Of a stretch of DNA of 64,000 nt, positions 52,496 to 63,035 are shown one piece after another. Numbering within the stretch: position 1 is the first letter of the stretch; each line of letters begins with the position of its first letter. A program made the translations under genes and the position numbers. The stretch is from contig NZ_FNEE01000016.1 of the NCBI RefSeq assembly GCF_900099905.1, positions 62,001 to 126,000 on the forward strand. The letters are read 5' to 3'. Source of the stretch: Mesorhizobium muleiense (GTDB taxonomy: Bacteria > Pseudomonadota > Alphaproteobacteria > Rhizobiales > Rhizobiaceae). Under the pieces are notes generated by a model. The model was given only the letters and a program-made list of their open reading frames with translations, did no database searches and had not been told where the DNA came from.

Positions 52496-53095
52496 TCAGT
52501 CGAACTTGACCAGGTCCTTGAAGATCAGCCGGCCCCAGCTGTTCCCGCGCGCCTGCACGAGCAGGCCGCCTTCGGAAAGCCCACCTAGCTTGATCGGCGC
52601 GAAGCCGAGATTTTCCGCGAGCGTACCAATCTGCGCCGCGGCGTCTTCATCATCGCTCGCCAGGAATACGACTCTCCTGCCGCCCTTTACGGCCGGATCC
52701 TGGTCAAGGATGGCAGAGATCAAATGGTTGAAACCCTTGACCAGTTTTGCACCTGAGAAGGCCTGCTCAATGAACTTGGAAGACGGCTGTCCTCCCAGTT
52801 CCTCAGGAGGTACGCCATAGGCATTGGTCGCATCGACGATGCTCTTCCCCTGCCAGGTGGGCAGCGCGTTCGCGACATCCGGGTGCGCCTCGAAACGAAC
52901 CGCCAAAAAGATGATGTCCGCTTTGACTGCCTCCGCCAGCGTCTTGGGGATGATCGTAGGCCCGATCGCGGCCGCATCGGCTGCAAAGCTTTCCGGGTCG
53001 CGCGTGGTTGCCACGGATACGTCGATGCCCTTGCGGGCAAACGCCTTGGCCAAGGCCTGGCCGATATTGCCGAAGCCGATAATTGCGTAGCTCAT
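52496..53095 (-). CDS. NADPH-dependent F420 reductase-like / NAD(P)-binding protein
   Basis: This 199-residue protein has an N-terminal GFGNIGQALAKAF motif, VATTRDPE at the cofactor phosphate site, FLAVRFEAH, VDATNAYG, and GFNHL in place of the usual AFNT. It belongs to the same family as the proteins at 49331 and 51024 but is more divergent. It is 74 bp downstream of an SDR gene on the same strand and probably co-transcribed with it. The reaction is unknown. Confidence 0.82.
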   Translation of the reverse strand: MSYAIIGFGNIGQALAKAFARKGIDVSVATTRDPESFAADAAAIGPTIIPKTLAEAVKADIIFLAVRFEAHPDVANALPTWQGKSIVDATNAYGVPPEELGGQPSSKFIEQAFSGAKLVKGFNHLISAILDQDPAVKGGRRVVFLASDDEDAAAQIGTLAENLGFAPIKLGGLSEGGLLVQARGNSWGRLIFKDLVKFD

Positions 53096-53169
53096 GTTTA
53101 TTTCCCTTTGTTTTACCGAGCCCTACGACGCTTCGAACAATCGAATGGAGCGCCGTAGGGCGTAGCGCG

Positions 53170-53904
53170 TCAGATTTGCGCGAGGCCGCCATCGACGGCG
53201 AGTTCGCTGGCGGTCATGAAGCTGCTGTCGGGCGACGCGAGAAAGGCAGCCGCCGCCCCGATCTCCGCCGGATCGGCCATGCGCTGAAGCGGATTCATCG
53301 AGGCGAAGACCTTCAAGCCCTCCTCGCCTATCGCTGCCTTCGCGAGTTCGGTCGCCGTCGCCCCGGGCGACAGCACGTTGACCCGGATGCCGGTGCCTTT
53401 CAGGTCCTCCGCCCAGGTCCGCGCGAGGTTGCGCACGGCCGCCTTGCTCGCGCTATAGACGCTGAATGCGGGGGCGCCCGTGGTGCCCGCGCTCGATCCC
53501 GTCAGGATGATCGAACCGCCCTCGCCCATCAGCGGCAGCGCCTTCTGGACCGTGAAGATCGTACCCTTCACATTGGTGTTGAAGGTTTCGTCAATGTGCT
53601 CGGCGGTGAGCTTGCCGAGCGGAAGCAGGCTTCCCATCCCGGCGTTGGCGAAGATGACGTCGAGGGTTCCGCGCTCGGTCTTCACCGCCGCGTAAAGCTT
53701 GTCGAGATCGGCCTCATCGGAGACCGAGCCCTGCACCGCGCGGGCATTGGCCCCGAGCTCGACGAGGGCGGCGTCGAGCGCATCCTGCCGACGGCCGAAA
53801 ATGAAGACGAAAGCGCCCTCCTCGATGAAGCGCTTTGCAGCGGCGAGGCCGATGCCGGTGGCGCCACCGGTGATCACGGCGGTCTTTCCATTCAATCTGG
53901 TCAT
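53170..53904 (-). CDS. Short-chain dehydrogenase/reductase (SDR)
   Basis: This 244-residue classical SDR has TGGATGIG at 13-20, FGRRQDALD at the NADP site and FANAGMG for NNAG. A catalytic Ser is near LTGSSAG, Tyr and Lys are in FSVYSASKAAV, and the VNVLSPGATAT segment follows. It is divergent from a LysR regulator that likely controls it. Substrate is not inferable; relatives reduce carbonyl groups in detoxification. Confidence 0.9.
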   Translation of the reverse strand: MTRLNGKTAVITGGATGIGLAAAKRFIEEGAFVFIFGRRQDALDAALVELGANARAVQGSVSDEADLDKLYAAVKTERGTLDVIFANAGMGSLLPLGKLTAEHIDETFNTNVKGTIFTVQKALPLMGEGGSIILTGSSAGTTGAPAFSVYSASKAAVRNLARTWAEDLKGTGIRVNVLSPGATATELAKAAIGEEGLKVFASMNPLQRMADPAEIGAAAAFLASPDSSFMTASELAVDGGLAQI

Positions 53905-54131
53905 ATCGTGTATCCTTCGTTTCGCTATCTCGGGTCTTTGGCTGTACGGGAGGTCTTCCCGACAAGTTCAACATGGCCCTGCCGAAGTCAGCCAGACAGT
54001 GAGCAGTCGCACACATCGGTGGTGCGAAAACGATCCATATCGATGATCATACGCCGCGATGCTCGCGTAAACCCCGGCTTTGTATGCTAGAATGAGCCCG
54101 GAAGCCGCACTGCGCGGCGCGGGGATGCACC

Positions 54132-55025
54132 ATGATCGACTGGGATGACGTTCGCTACTTTCTCGCCGCCGCGCAAGGGGGCTCAGTGCGGGCCGCCGCC
54201 AAACGTCTCGGAGTGAACCACGCGACCGTGCTGCGACGCATCGCCCAGCTCGAGGACCGCCTCGGGGCGCAGATGTTCGAAAAGCTGCCTTCGGGCTACC
54301 GCTTAACAGCTGCGGGCGAGGAGGTCCTCGAGTTCGCGGACCAGATGCAAGCGTCGTCGCACCAGCTGGAAACGCGCGTCTTGGGGCGCGATCAAAGCGT
54401 GCGCGGGCTTCTGCGGGTGACGCTGCCGGCGCCCCTCGCAGCACACCTGCTCATGCCGGACTTCGCGGATTTCGTACGCCTGCATCCGGGCATCGAGATG
54501 GAAATCTTGTCGTCCGGCGAGCTGGCAAACCTGACCAACCGAGAGGCCGACGTGGCGATCCGCGTCGTCTACGACCGCGAAGCCCTGCCGCCCAATCTTC
54601 ACGGCCTGAAGGGGCCGGAGCTGTTCGGCGGCTTCTACATGTCCGGCGATCGACTAGCCGAGTGGCAGGCGGGCGGGCCGGATCCCAGGTGGATCGCCAT
54701 AAGCGGTCATGGAGTACCGGACTGGACCCGCGAGGGAGAACTTCGCACGACTGGGACTCCGTTCCGGACTATGGATTTCGAAGCGCAGATCGCGGCGGTC
54801 CGGCAAGGTATAGGCATCACGACGCTCCCGTGTTTCGTCGGAGATACCGATTCCTTATTGGAGAGGGTGCCAGGTACCAACCTACACCTGTATGGACCGA
54901 TCTGGGTTCTCACTCAGGGGGAGACACGCAAGACGAAGCGCCTGCGGCTCCTCACCGAGTTCGTATCCCGCAGACTCGCCGCCTACGCCCCACTTTTAGC
55001 GGGGCTGTCCATATCGCGCGACTGA
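54132..55025 (+). CDS. LysR-family transcriptional regulator
   Basis: This 297-residue regulator begins with a helix-turn-helix of the HTH_1 type (VRYFLAAAQGGSVRAAAKRL, then VNHATVLRRIAQLEDRLG) and has a LysR effector domain from about residue 92. It lies 227 bp from, and divergent to, the SDR gene. This is the last gene before the guaA-end repeat. Confidence 0.9.
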   Translation: MIDWDDVRYFLAAAQGGSVRAAAKRLGVNHATVLRRIAQLEDRLGAQMFEKLPSGYRLTAAGEEVLEFADQMQASSHQLETRVLGRDQSVRGLLRVTLPAPLAAHLLMPDFADFVRLHPGIEMEILSSGELANLTNREADVAIRVVYDREALPPNLHGLKGPELFGGFYMSGDRLAEWQAGGPDPRWIAISGHGVPDWTREGELRTTGTPFRTMDFEAQIAAVRQGIGITTLPCFVGDTDSLLERVPGTNLHLYGPIWVLTQGETRKTKRLRLLTEFVSRRLAAYAPLLAGLSISRD

Positions 55026-55467
55026 CGCGCAGTAGATCGCCGGCGACGCTTGCCGGGTCTTGCTTGTTTAGGGGAAGAATGGGGGTAAATGCGGGAATGT
55101 CGGCTTCTGTCGCAAACTGACGTACAACGGTGCAAGCGGGAATGGCTGCAAAGTCCAAGCTGAAAACGTGAGTGTACCGCTTCTCAGGCCGCATGCGGAA
55201 CGGCCGGTTTCGGGACGCCGTGCACACTCCTGACCGACGACAATGGGGCTCGAAGCAGACCCGCCTTTGTGCACGCTATTCTACGCCAGAGCACTCCCGC
55301 CAATGGAAGCGGCTTTACAACCATCTTGAAGCGGGCGCAGATCGATCCTGTAGGAAAGAAATGGAGTAGGCGAATTCAATGGAAGTGAAAGACGGACGGG
55401 AGGAGCGGCAATTAAGCGGAGGCGAAAACCACCGCCGAAACTACGCTATTGCCGCCGTTTTTATCCT
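55026..55467. other. Gene-free region between the accessory zone and guaA
   Basis: This stretch between a LysR gene and the guaA stop has no recognisable gene. It ends in the right copy of the guaA-end repeat. In known guaA-integrated islands an integrase gene usually lies here; none is visible, so any integrase has been deleted. Confidence 0.55.
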
Positions 55468-55485
55468 TCACTCCCACTCGATTGT
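55466..55485. repeat. Right copy of the guaA 3'-end repeat (candidate attachment site)
   Basis: This 20-bp sequence covers the last five codons and the stop of guaA and recurs exactly at 47235-47254 in direct orientation. Confidence 0.85.
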
Positions 55486-57090
55486 GCCCGGCGGCTTGCT
55501 CGTCACGTCGTAGACGACGCGGTTGATGCCGCGCACCTCGTTGATGATGCGGGTGGCGGCGGCGCCGAGGAACGCCATGTCGTAGTGGTAGAAATCCGCC
55601 GTCATGCCGTCGACCGAGGTGACGGCGCGCAGCGCGCAGACGAATTCATAGGTGCGGCCGTCGCCCATGACGCCGACGGTCTGCACCGGCAGCAGCACGG
55701 CGAAGGCCTGCCAGATGGCGTCATAGAGGCCGGCCTTGCGGATCTCGTCGAGATAGATGGCATCGGCCTCGCGCAGGATCTCCAGCTTTTCGCGGGTGAT
55801 GCCGCCCGGGCAGCGGATGGCAAGACCGGGTCCGGGAAACGGGTGCCGGCCGACGAAGCTGTCGGGCAGGCCGAGCTCCTTGCCGAGCACCCTAACCTCG
55901 TCCTTGAACAGTTCGCGCAGCGGCTCGACCAGTTGCATGTTCATGCGCTCGGGCAGGCCGCCGACATTGTGGTGCGACTTGATCGTCACCGACGGGCCGC
56001 CGGTGAAGGAGACGCTTTCGATGACGTCGGGATAGAGCGTGCCCTGCGCCAGGAAATCGGCGCCGCCGAGTTTCTCGGCCTCTTCCTCGAACACCTCGAT
56101 GAACAGCCGGCCAATGGTCTTGCGCTTCTTTTCCGGATCCGACTCGCCCTCGAGCGCGCCGATAAAGCGGTCCGAGGCGTCGACCAGGATGAGCGGCAGA
56201 TTGTAGTGCTGGCGAAACATCTCCACCACGCCTGATGCCTCGTCCTTGCGCATCAGCCCGTGGTCGACAAGGATGCAGGTGAGCTGGTCGCCGACCGCCT
56301 CGTGGATCAGGAGTGCTGCGACCGAGGAATCGACGCCGCCCGAAAGCGCGCAGATGACCTTGCCCTTGCCGACCTGCTTGCGGATCGTCTCGACCGCGTG
56401 CTCGCGGTAGGCGCGCATCGTCCAGTCGCCTTCGATGCCGGCGATCTTGTGGACGAAGTTTTGCAGCAGCCGGGCGCCGTCAGGCGTGTGCACCACTTCG
56501 GGGTGGAACATGATGCCGTACATCTTGCGCTCGACATTGCCGAAGATGGCGAAGGGCGAGCCTTCCGATTTGCCGAACACCTCGAATCCCTTGGGCAGCG
56601 AGATGACGCGGTCGCCATGGCTCATCCACACCTGATGGCGCTGACCGGGCGCCCACAGGCCCTCGAACAGCGGGCTGTCCTTCTGGATCTCGACGAAGGC
56701 ACGGCCGAATTCGCGATGGTCGGAGCTTTCGGCGATGCCGCCCATCTGCACGCACATGGCCATCTGGCCATAGCAGATGCCGAGCACCGGCACGCCGGCG
56801 TCGAAGACAATCTGCGGCGCGCGCGGGCTGCCGATGTCGCCGGTCGAGGCCGGGCCGCCGGAGAGGATCACCGCCTTCGGATTGATGCGCCTGAACGCCG
56901 CTTCGGCCGACTGGAACGGCACGATCTCGGAAAAGACGCCGGCCTCGCGGATGCGCCTGGCGATGAGCTGCGTGAACTGGCTGCCGAAATCGACAATCAG
57001 GACGGTGTCTGGCAGGACGGTGTCTGGGAGGACGGTGTCTGGCAGGACGGTGTCTGGGAGGACGGTGTCGGGACGATTGGCTATCTTCAT
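55468..57090 (-). CDS. guaA: GMP synthase (glutamine-hydrolysing)
   Basis: This 540-residue enzyme makes GMP from XMP with glutamine and ATP, the last step of guanine nucleotide synthesis. The class I glutamine amidotransferase domain (about 28-225) has Cys106 in GICYGQ and His196/Glu198 in FHPEV. The ATP pyrophosphatase domain has the loop SGGVDSS at 250-256, and a C-terminal dimerisation domain follows. Before the usual start of the fold (IVDFGSQFT) there is an in-frame array of five PDTVL units, where one is normal, so the protein is about 20 residues longer than usual. Its 3' end is the candidate attachment site for an integrated element. Confidence 0.96.
   Translation of the reverse strand: MKIANRPDTVLPDTVLPDTVLPDTVLPDTVLIVDFGSQFTQLIARRIREAGVFSEIVPFQSAEAAFRRINPKAVILSGGPASTGDIGSPRAPQIVFDAGVPVLGICYGQMAMCVQMGGIAESSDHREFGRAFVEIQKDSPLFEGLWAPGQRHQVWMSHGDRVISLPKGFEVFGKSEGSPFAIFGNVERKMYGIMFHPEVVHTPDGARLLQNFVHKIAGIEGDWTMRAYREHAVETIRKQVGKGKVICALSGGVDSSVAALLIHEAVGDQLTCILVDHGLMRKDEASGVVEMFRQHYNLPLILVDASDRFIGALEGESDPEKKRKTIGRLFIEVFEEEAEKLGGADFLAQGTLYPDVIESVSFTGGPSVTIKSHHNVGGLPERMNMQLVEPLRELFKDEVRVLGKELGLPDSFVGRHPFPGPGLAIRCPGGITREKLEILREADAIYLDEIRKAGLYDAIWQAFAVLLPVQTVGVMGDGRTYEFVCALRAVTSVDGMTADFYHYDMAFLGAAATRIINEVRGINRVVYDVTSKPPGTIEWE
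56998..57072. repeat. 15-bp minisatellite in the guaA N-terminal coding sequence (five copies)
   Basis: Units of GACGGTGTCTGGCAG and GACGGTGTCTGGGAG alternate on the + strand (57001-57060) with a final divergent copy to 57075. On the coding strand they read PDTVL five times. Because the unit is a multiple of three, copy-number change keeps the frame. Confidence 0.97.
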
Positions 57091-57146
57091 GGCGAGCGTT
57101 TAGAGAAAGAAACGAGTCGGCGCAATGGGTTGCGAAGGCGTCTCCC

Positions 57147-57809
57147 TCACTCCGTTTCCGCGTCACGGGATGGTCCAAATTGCAGCGCACCGGAGCCAAT
57201 CGCCTGTTCCAGCCGCGTCACCGCGTCCGCCAACCTCTCGTCGATGACATGGAGATACTCCTTCCAGTCGCCGACATGCCTGAGATCGGCAGCCCCGTCG
57301 GAAATGCCGCGCAGGCCGACGAGCGGCACGCCGAACAATTGGCAGGCACGCAGGCAGGCGAAGGTCTCCATATCGACCATGTCCTCGCCAATCGCATCAT
57401 AGGCGCTGCCGGAGATGATCGCCGCGCCGGTCGACAGCGTCGCCTCCCTTATGCCGGGAATCCTGAACGGCAGCGGCACCGTCACCGGCAGGTCGAGAAA
57501 CGGCGTCGCGCCCTTCTCGAAGCCCAATGGCGAGGCGTCGATGTCGCGGTAGGCGACCGAAACGGCCTGGTAGATTTCCGTCTGTTCCAGTGTCCGGCTG
57601 CCGGCCGAACCGAGCGAGACGACGAGATCCGGCAGCGCCTTTTCAGATTTGAGCCATGACAGTTCCGCGCCCAGCCTGACACCCGCTTCGACCGGCCCCA
57701 CCCCTGTCATGACAGGCGTGAACAGCCGCTGCAGATGCGGCCCGTATTCGGCCTGCGCCGCCATCACGAAAAGAACGTCCCTGCCGGCAATTCTGACGGC
57801 CTTGCGCAT
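57147..57809 (-). CDS. 5'-methylthioadenosine/S-adenosylhomocysteine nucleosidase-like protein
   Basis: This 220-residue phosphorylase/nucleosidase-fold protein has an early VMAAQAEYG segment (Glu as general acid/base candidate), the SLGSAGS motif, VDMETFA with the ribose-binding Met-Glu, and RGISDGA with the catalytic Asp. Such enzymes split adenine from MTA and SAH for methionine recycling. ATG 57809 lies 4 bases after the thioesterase stop, with AAGG in front; an ATG at 57830 would overlap. It could also be a related purine nucleosidase. Confidence 0.82.
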   Translation of the reverse strand: MRKAVRIAGRDVLFVMAAQAEYGPHLQRLFTPVMTGVGPVEAGVRLGAELSWLKSEKALPDLVVSLGSAGSRTLEQTEIYQAVSVAYRDIDASPLGFEKGATPFLDLPVTVPLPFRIPGIREATLSTGAAIISGSAYDAIGEDMVDMETFACLRACQLFGVPLVGLRGISDGAADLRHVGDWKEYLHVIDERLADAVTRLEQAIGSGALQFGPSRDAETE

Positions 57810-57813
57810 CGGA

Positions 57814-58272
57814 TCAGCCTTCAATGCCATCGCGCCCGACCACCGTCATCATCGTTCCAGTCATGGTGGCGATCAGCTTGGCCTCGCCGTCGACGGCGAA
57901 GGCATAGGCCTGGCCGTCGGCGACGATGATGGTGCGGCCGGGCTTGGTCACCGAGCCGCGGAACAGAAAACGCTCGCCCCGGCCCGGCGCCAGCAGATTG
58001 ACCTTGAATTCGATGGTCAGCACACTGGAGCTTTCCGGCATCAGCGAGAACGCGGCATAGCCGCAGGCCGAGTCCAGCGCCGTCGAAATGACGCCGGCAT
58101 GGAGGAAGCCATGCTGCTGAGTCAGCGCCGCTGAATAGGGCATCTCGATCTCGATGATGCCCGGCGTCACCAACGTCAGCTCGGCGCCGATCGTCATCAT
58201 GGCGTTCTGGCGCGCGAAGGATGTCCTGACACGATCCTCATAATTGGGGGCGGGTACGATCTCTGCTGCCAT
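57814..58272 (-). CDS. PaaI-family hotdog-fold thioesterase
   Basis: This 152-residue single hotdog domain has the PaaI-type segment HGFLHAGVISTALDSACGYAAFS, with a HAG in place of the usual HGG and a following Asp. Family members hydrolyse acyl-CoA thioesters in the cytoplasm. It is just upstream of, and probably co-transcribed with, the nucleosidase gene (4-bp gap). Confidence 0.85.
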   Translation of the reverse strand: MAAEIVPAPNYEDRVRTSFARQNAMMTIGAELTLVTPGIIEIEMPYSAALTQQHGFLHAGVISTALDSACGYAAFSLMPESSSVLTIEFKVNLLAPGRGERFLFRGSVTKPGRTIIVADGQAYAFAVDGEAKLIATMTGTMMTVVGRDGIEG

Positions 58273-58368
58273 AGCTTGTCACGCTCCTGTCAGAAAAGCT
58301 TATTGCAGAGGTATGAGCGGCAGGCAATCGCTATTGCTGCACTGCAGCAATCAGCCCGCCGGCAAGGT

Positions 58369-59658
58369 TCAGCCACCCTTGCGCAGTGCGCAGACATAAA
58401 ACCCATCGGTACCGCTCAACGCCGGCGACAACGCAATGCCGCCTGCTGCGCCGATGCGTGCGGCCGCCTCGTGGCCCGGAAAGCGGCTGTCCCAGAGCTG
58501 GCGATGATCGACCGGGACAAAGCCGCTGTTACGATCCCTGAAGACAGCGACCTGCTCGCCATTCTCCTCGTCGAACACCGAGCAGGTGATGTAGACCAGC
58601 AGCCCGCCCGGTTTGACGAAGGTCTTGGCGACATCGAGGATCGCCGATTGCTCGCCCTTGCGCGCATCGAGCTGCTTCTGCGTCAGCCGCCATTTGGCAT
58701 CGGGCCGGCGCCGCCAGGTGCCGCTGCCGGTGCAGGGCGCGTCGACCACGACGATGTCCATGTGGCCCGCGAGGGGGCTGAGTTCCGTCGGCTTGGTGAC
58801 GATTTGGACGTTGCGGTTTTCCGAGCGGCGGATGCGGTCGAAGATCGGCGCCAGCCGCGCTTTTTCGGAATCATGGGCAAACACCTGGCCGCGATTGTCC
58901 ATCGCCGCCGACAGGGCCAGCGTCTTGCCGCCGGCTCCGGCACAAAAGTCGAGAACCTGCATCCCGGCCTCGGCGCCAGCCAGCGTGGTGGCAATCTGCG
59001 AGCCTTCGTCCTGAACCTCGAACCAGCCTTTCTGGAAGGCCGGTTCGGCCTGCACGTTCGGGTGCCTGCCGTCGCCCGCGATCGGCGGGATGCGGATGCC
59101 GTGCGGCGCAATTCGTGCAGCCCTGGCGCCGGTCTCGGCCAGTTCGGCGAGCACCTTGTTGCGATCGGCCTTCAGCGTGTTGACCCTAAGGTCGAGCGGC
59201 GGGCGGGTCGCCAGCGCCGCACCTTCATCGACCCAGCTGACGCCGAAGGCCTGCTCGAAAAACGGTTCGCACCAATCCGGAATATCGGCGCGCACCGCCG
59301 GCGGCGCATCGTTTACCTGGCGGTCAGCGATGGCCTTCAGTTCATCGTCGTTCAACGGCGGCGGCGCAAACTTGTCACCGTCGAGCGCTTCGTTCAACGA
59401 CTGCGCCGTCTGGTTCCATTCGAGCAGCAGCGCGCCAAAACCGATGGCGCGCGGCGTATCTTCGCCCAACAGCCAGCCGGCCGAGCGCTTTCGCCGCAGC
59501 GCGTCATAGACGATGTTGCCGATCGCGGCGCGATCGCCGCCGCCGGCGAAGCGGTGCGACAGGCCCCAATCCTTCAGCGCATCGGCGACCGGCCGGTGCC
59601 GCCGGCCGATATCCTCCAGCACTTCAATGGCTGCTGCCAGCCGTCCGCCCAGTCGCAT
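58369..59658 (-). CDS. RsmB/NOP-family class I SAM-dependent RNA m5C methyltransferase
   Basis: This 429-residue protein has an N-terminal NusB-like RNA-binding region (about 1-130) and a Rossmann methyltransferase domain. The SAM motif is LDFCAGAGGKTLALS (about 236-250). The two family cysteines are Cys309 in VDAPCTGSGTWRRRPD and the catalytic Cys359 in YITCSVFDEENGEQV. It methylates cytosine C5 in RNA, most likely 16S rRNA like RsmB. It is a core gene, apparently in its own transcription unit. Confidence 0.9.
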   Translation of the reverse strand: MRLGGRLAAAIEVLEDIGRRHRPVADALKDWGLSHRFAGGGDRAAIGNIVYDALRRKRSAGWLLGEDTPRAIGFGALLLEWNQTAQSLNEALDGDKFAPPPLNDDELKAIADRQVNDAPPAVRADIPDWCEPFFEQAFGVSWVDEGAALATRPPLDLRVNTLKADRNKVLAELAETGARAARIAPHGIRIPPIAGDGRHPNVQAEPAFQKGWFEVQDEGSQIATTLAGAEAGMQVLDFCAGAGGKTLALSAAMDNRGQVFAHDSEKARLAPIFDRIRRSENRNVQIVTKPTELSPLAGHMDIVVVDAPCTGSGTWRRRPDAKWRLTQKQLDARKGEQSAILDVAKTFVKPGGLLVYITCSVFDEENGEQVAVFRDRNSGFVPVDHRQLWDSRFPGHEAAARIGAAGGIALSPALSGTDGFYVCALRKGG

Positions 59659-59775
59659 CTTGTTATTCCGTTACTCAGCAAATCAATTCCGGGGTCCTGC
59701 TCTAAAGCGCGCGACCGGCGCACACAAGCGGGGAAAGTCCTGGAGGCAGAGGGCAGTCGCTTCAGGTTTGCGCTG

Positions 59776-59807
59776 CCCCTCACCCTGACCCTCTCCCCGT
59801 GAGAACG
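59776..59807. repeat. Short dispersed intergenic element fragment
   Basis: The run beginning CCCCTCACCCTGACCCTC and ending GTGAGAACG resembles a short repeat common between genes in many proteobacterial genomes (the cctca-ccctgaccctctcccc motif). Only one copy is visible in this window, so this rests on recognition of the motif alone. Confidence 0.4.
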
Positions 59808-59946
59808 CCAGATCAAACGCAGCTTTCTTGATATCAGCGACTCTCGCATTGCTATGCTTTCAAACTTTTGAAGTTGCGATAGTCTTCCGCTGCGTGATTC
59901 GCCAAGAATTGCAAGCGGATCGGCGGGAAATTACAAGGAGAGGGCA

Positions 59947-60624
59947 ATGAAGACTTATACGGCGGAAGTTCTAGGCACATTTCTACTGGTGTTCATCGGC
60001 ACGGCTTCGGTGGTGACGGGCGGCTTCGGCGGCGCGCTGCCGCTCGGCCAAGAAGGCATCGGTCTGGCATTCGGCATCGGCCTGATTGCGGCGGCTTATG
60101 CGATCGGCCCGATCTCGGGTGCACATCTCAACCCGGCGGTGACGCTCGGCGTGTTCCTCGCCGGCCGAATGGAGGCCAAGGACGTCATCCCCTACTGGAT
60201 CGCGCAGGTCATCGGCGCCATCATTGCGTCGCTGGCGCTGTGGATCATCGTCTCCGGGCAGGTCGGCGGCCATACCGGCGGCTTCGGCGCCAATGGCTGG
60301 GATGCGACGAAATGGGGTGTCAGCTCGGCGTTCCTGTGGGAACTGATCGGAACCTTCACCTTTGTCACGGTCATCCTCGGCGTCACCAGCGGCAGCCACG
60401 CGACGGCCTTTGCTGGCCTCGTCATCGGCCTGACGCTGGCGGGACTGCACTTCGCCATCATTCCGGTGACCGGCACATCGCTCAATCCGGCCCGCTCGAT
60501 CGGCCCGGCGCTGTTTTCGGGAAGTGCGGCGATCGGCCAGCTCTGGCTGTTCATCGTCGCACCGCTGATCGGCGGCGCCATCGCCGGCGTGGTCGCCAAG
60601 ACTCGTATCTTCGAGAAGGACTGA
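59947..60624 (+). CDS. aqpZ: Aquaporin Z
   Basis: This 225-residue inner-membrane MIP-family channel has six helices and two NPA half-helices: SGAHLNPAVT (NPA at 62-64) and GTSLNPARS (NPA at 180-182). The selectivity-filter positions correspond to those of E. coli AqpZ: Phe42, His168, Thr177 and Arg183, which marks a water-selective pore rather than a glycerol channel. ATG 59947 has an AAGGAGAGGGCA leader. A clear terminator follows. Confidence 0.95.
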   Translation: MKTYTAEVLGTFLLVFIGTASVVTGGFGGALPLGQEGIGLAFGIGLIAAAYAIGPISGAHLNPAVTLGVFLAGRMEAKDVIPYWIAQVIGAIIASLALWIIVSGQVGGHTGGFGANGWDATKWGVSSAFLWELIGTFTFVTVILGVTSGSHATAFAGLVIGLTLAGLHFAIIPVTGTSLNPARSIGPALFSGSAAIGQLWLFIVAPLIGGAIAGVVAKTRIFEKD

Positions 60625-60645
60625 TTTTCCAAGGCTTCAATACAA

Positions 60646-60675
60646 AAAGGCGCGGGTCAAGGCCCGCGCTTTTTT
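60646..60675 (+). terminator. Rho-independent terminator after aqpZ
   Basis: GCGCGGG (60650-60656) pairs with CCCGCGC (60663-60669) across a six-base loop, preceded by an A-run and followed by six T. It ends aqpZ and, with the A-run, could also act for the converging katG. Confidence 0.92.
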
Positions 60676-60696
60676 GTTAGAGAATCACTTGCCGCC

Positions 60697-62898
<2,202 letters not shown>

Positions 62899-62957
62899 CG
62901 TTCTCTCCGATTTGTTGATTTTTGTTGATTTTCCGGACGGGCCTTGAGCCACGCCAT

Positions 62958-63024
62958 TCTGGAACGGTTCCAGACTAGGCCGCATTGCCGATAAAAACAA
63001 ATTGCCTTTCCTGTTTGTTGCAAT
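62958..63024. promoter_or_regulatory. katG-oxyR divergent promoter with two dyads
   Basis: TCTGGAACGGTTCCAGA (62958-62974) is a perfect 17-base palindrome. ATTGC (63001-63005) and GCAAT (63020-63024) form a second dyad with a 14-base spacer, closer to a LysR-type site. Both lie in the 137-bp region between the starts of katG and oxyR, and are candidates for OxyR binding or for another regulator. Confidence 0.6.
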
Positions 63025-63035
63025 AGGTTTTCCTT

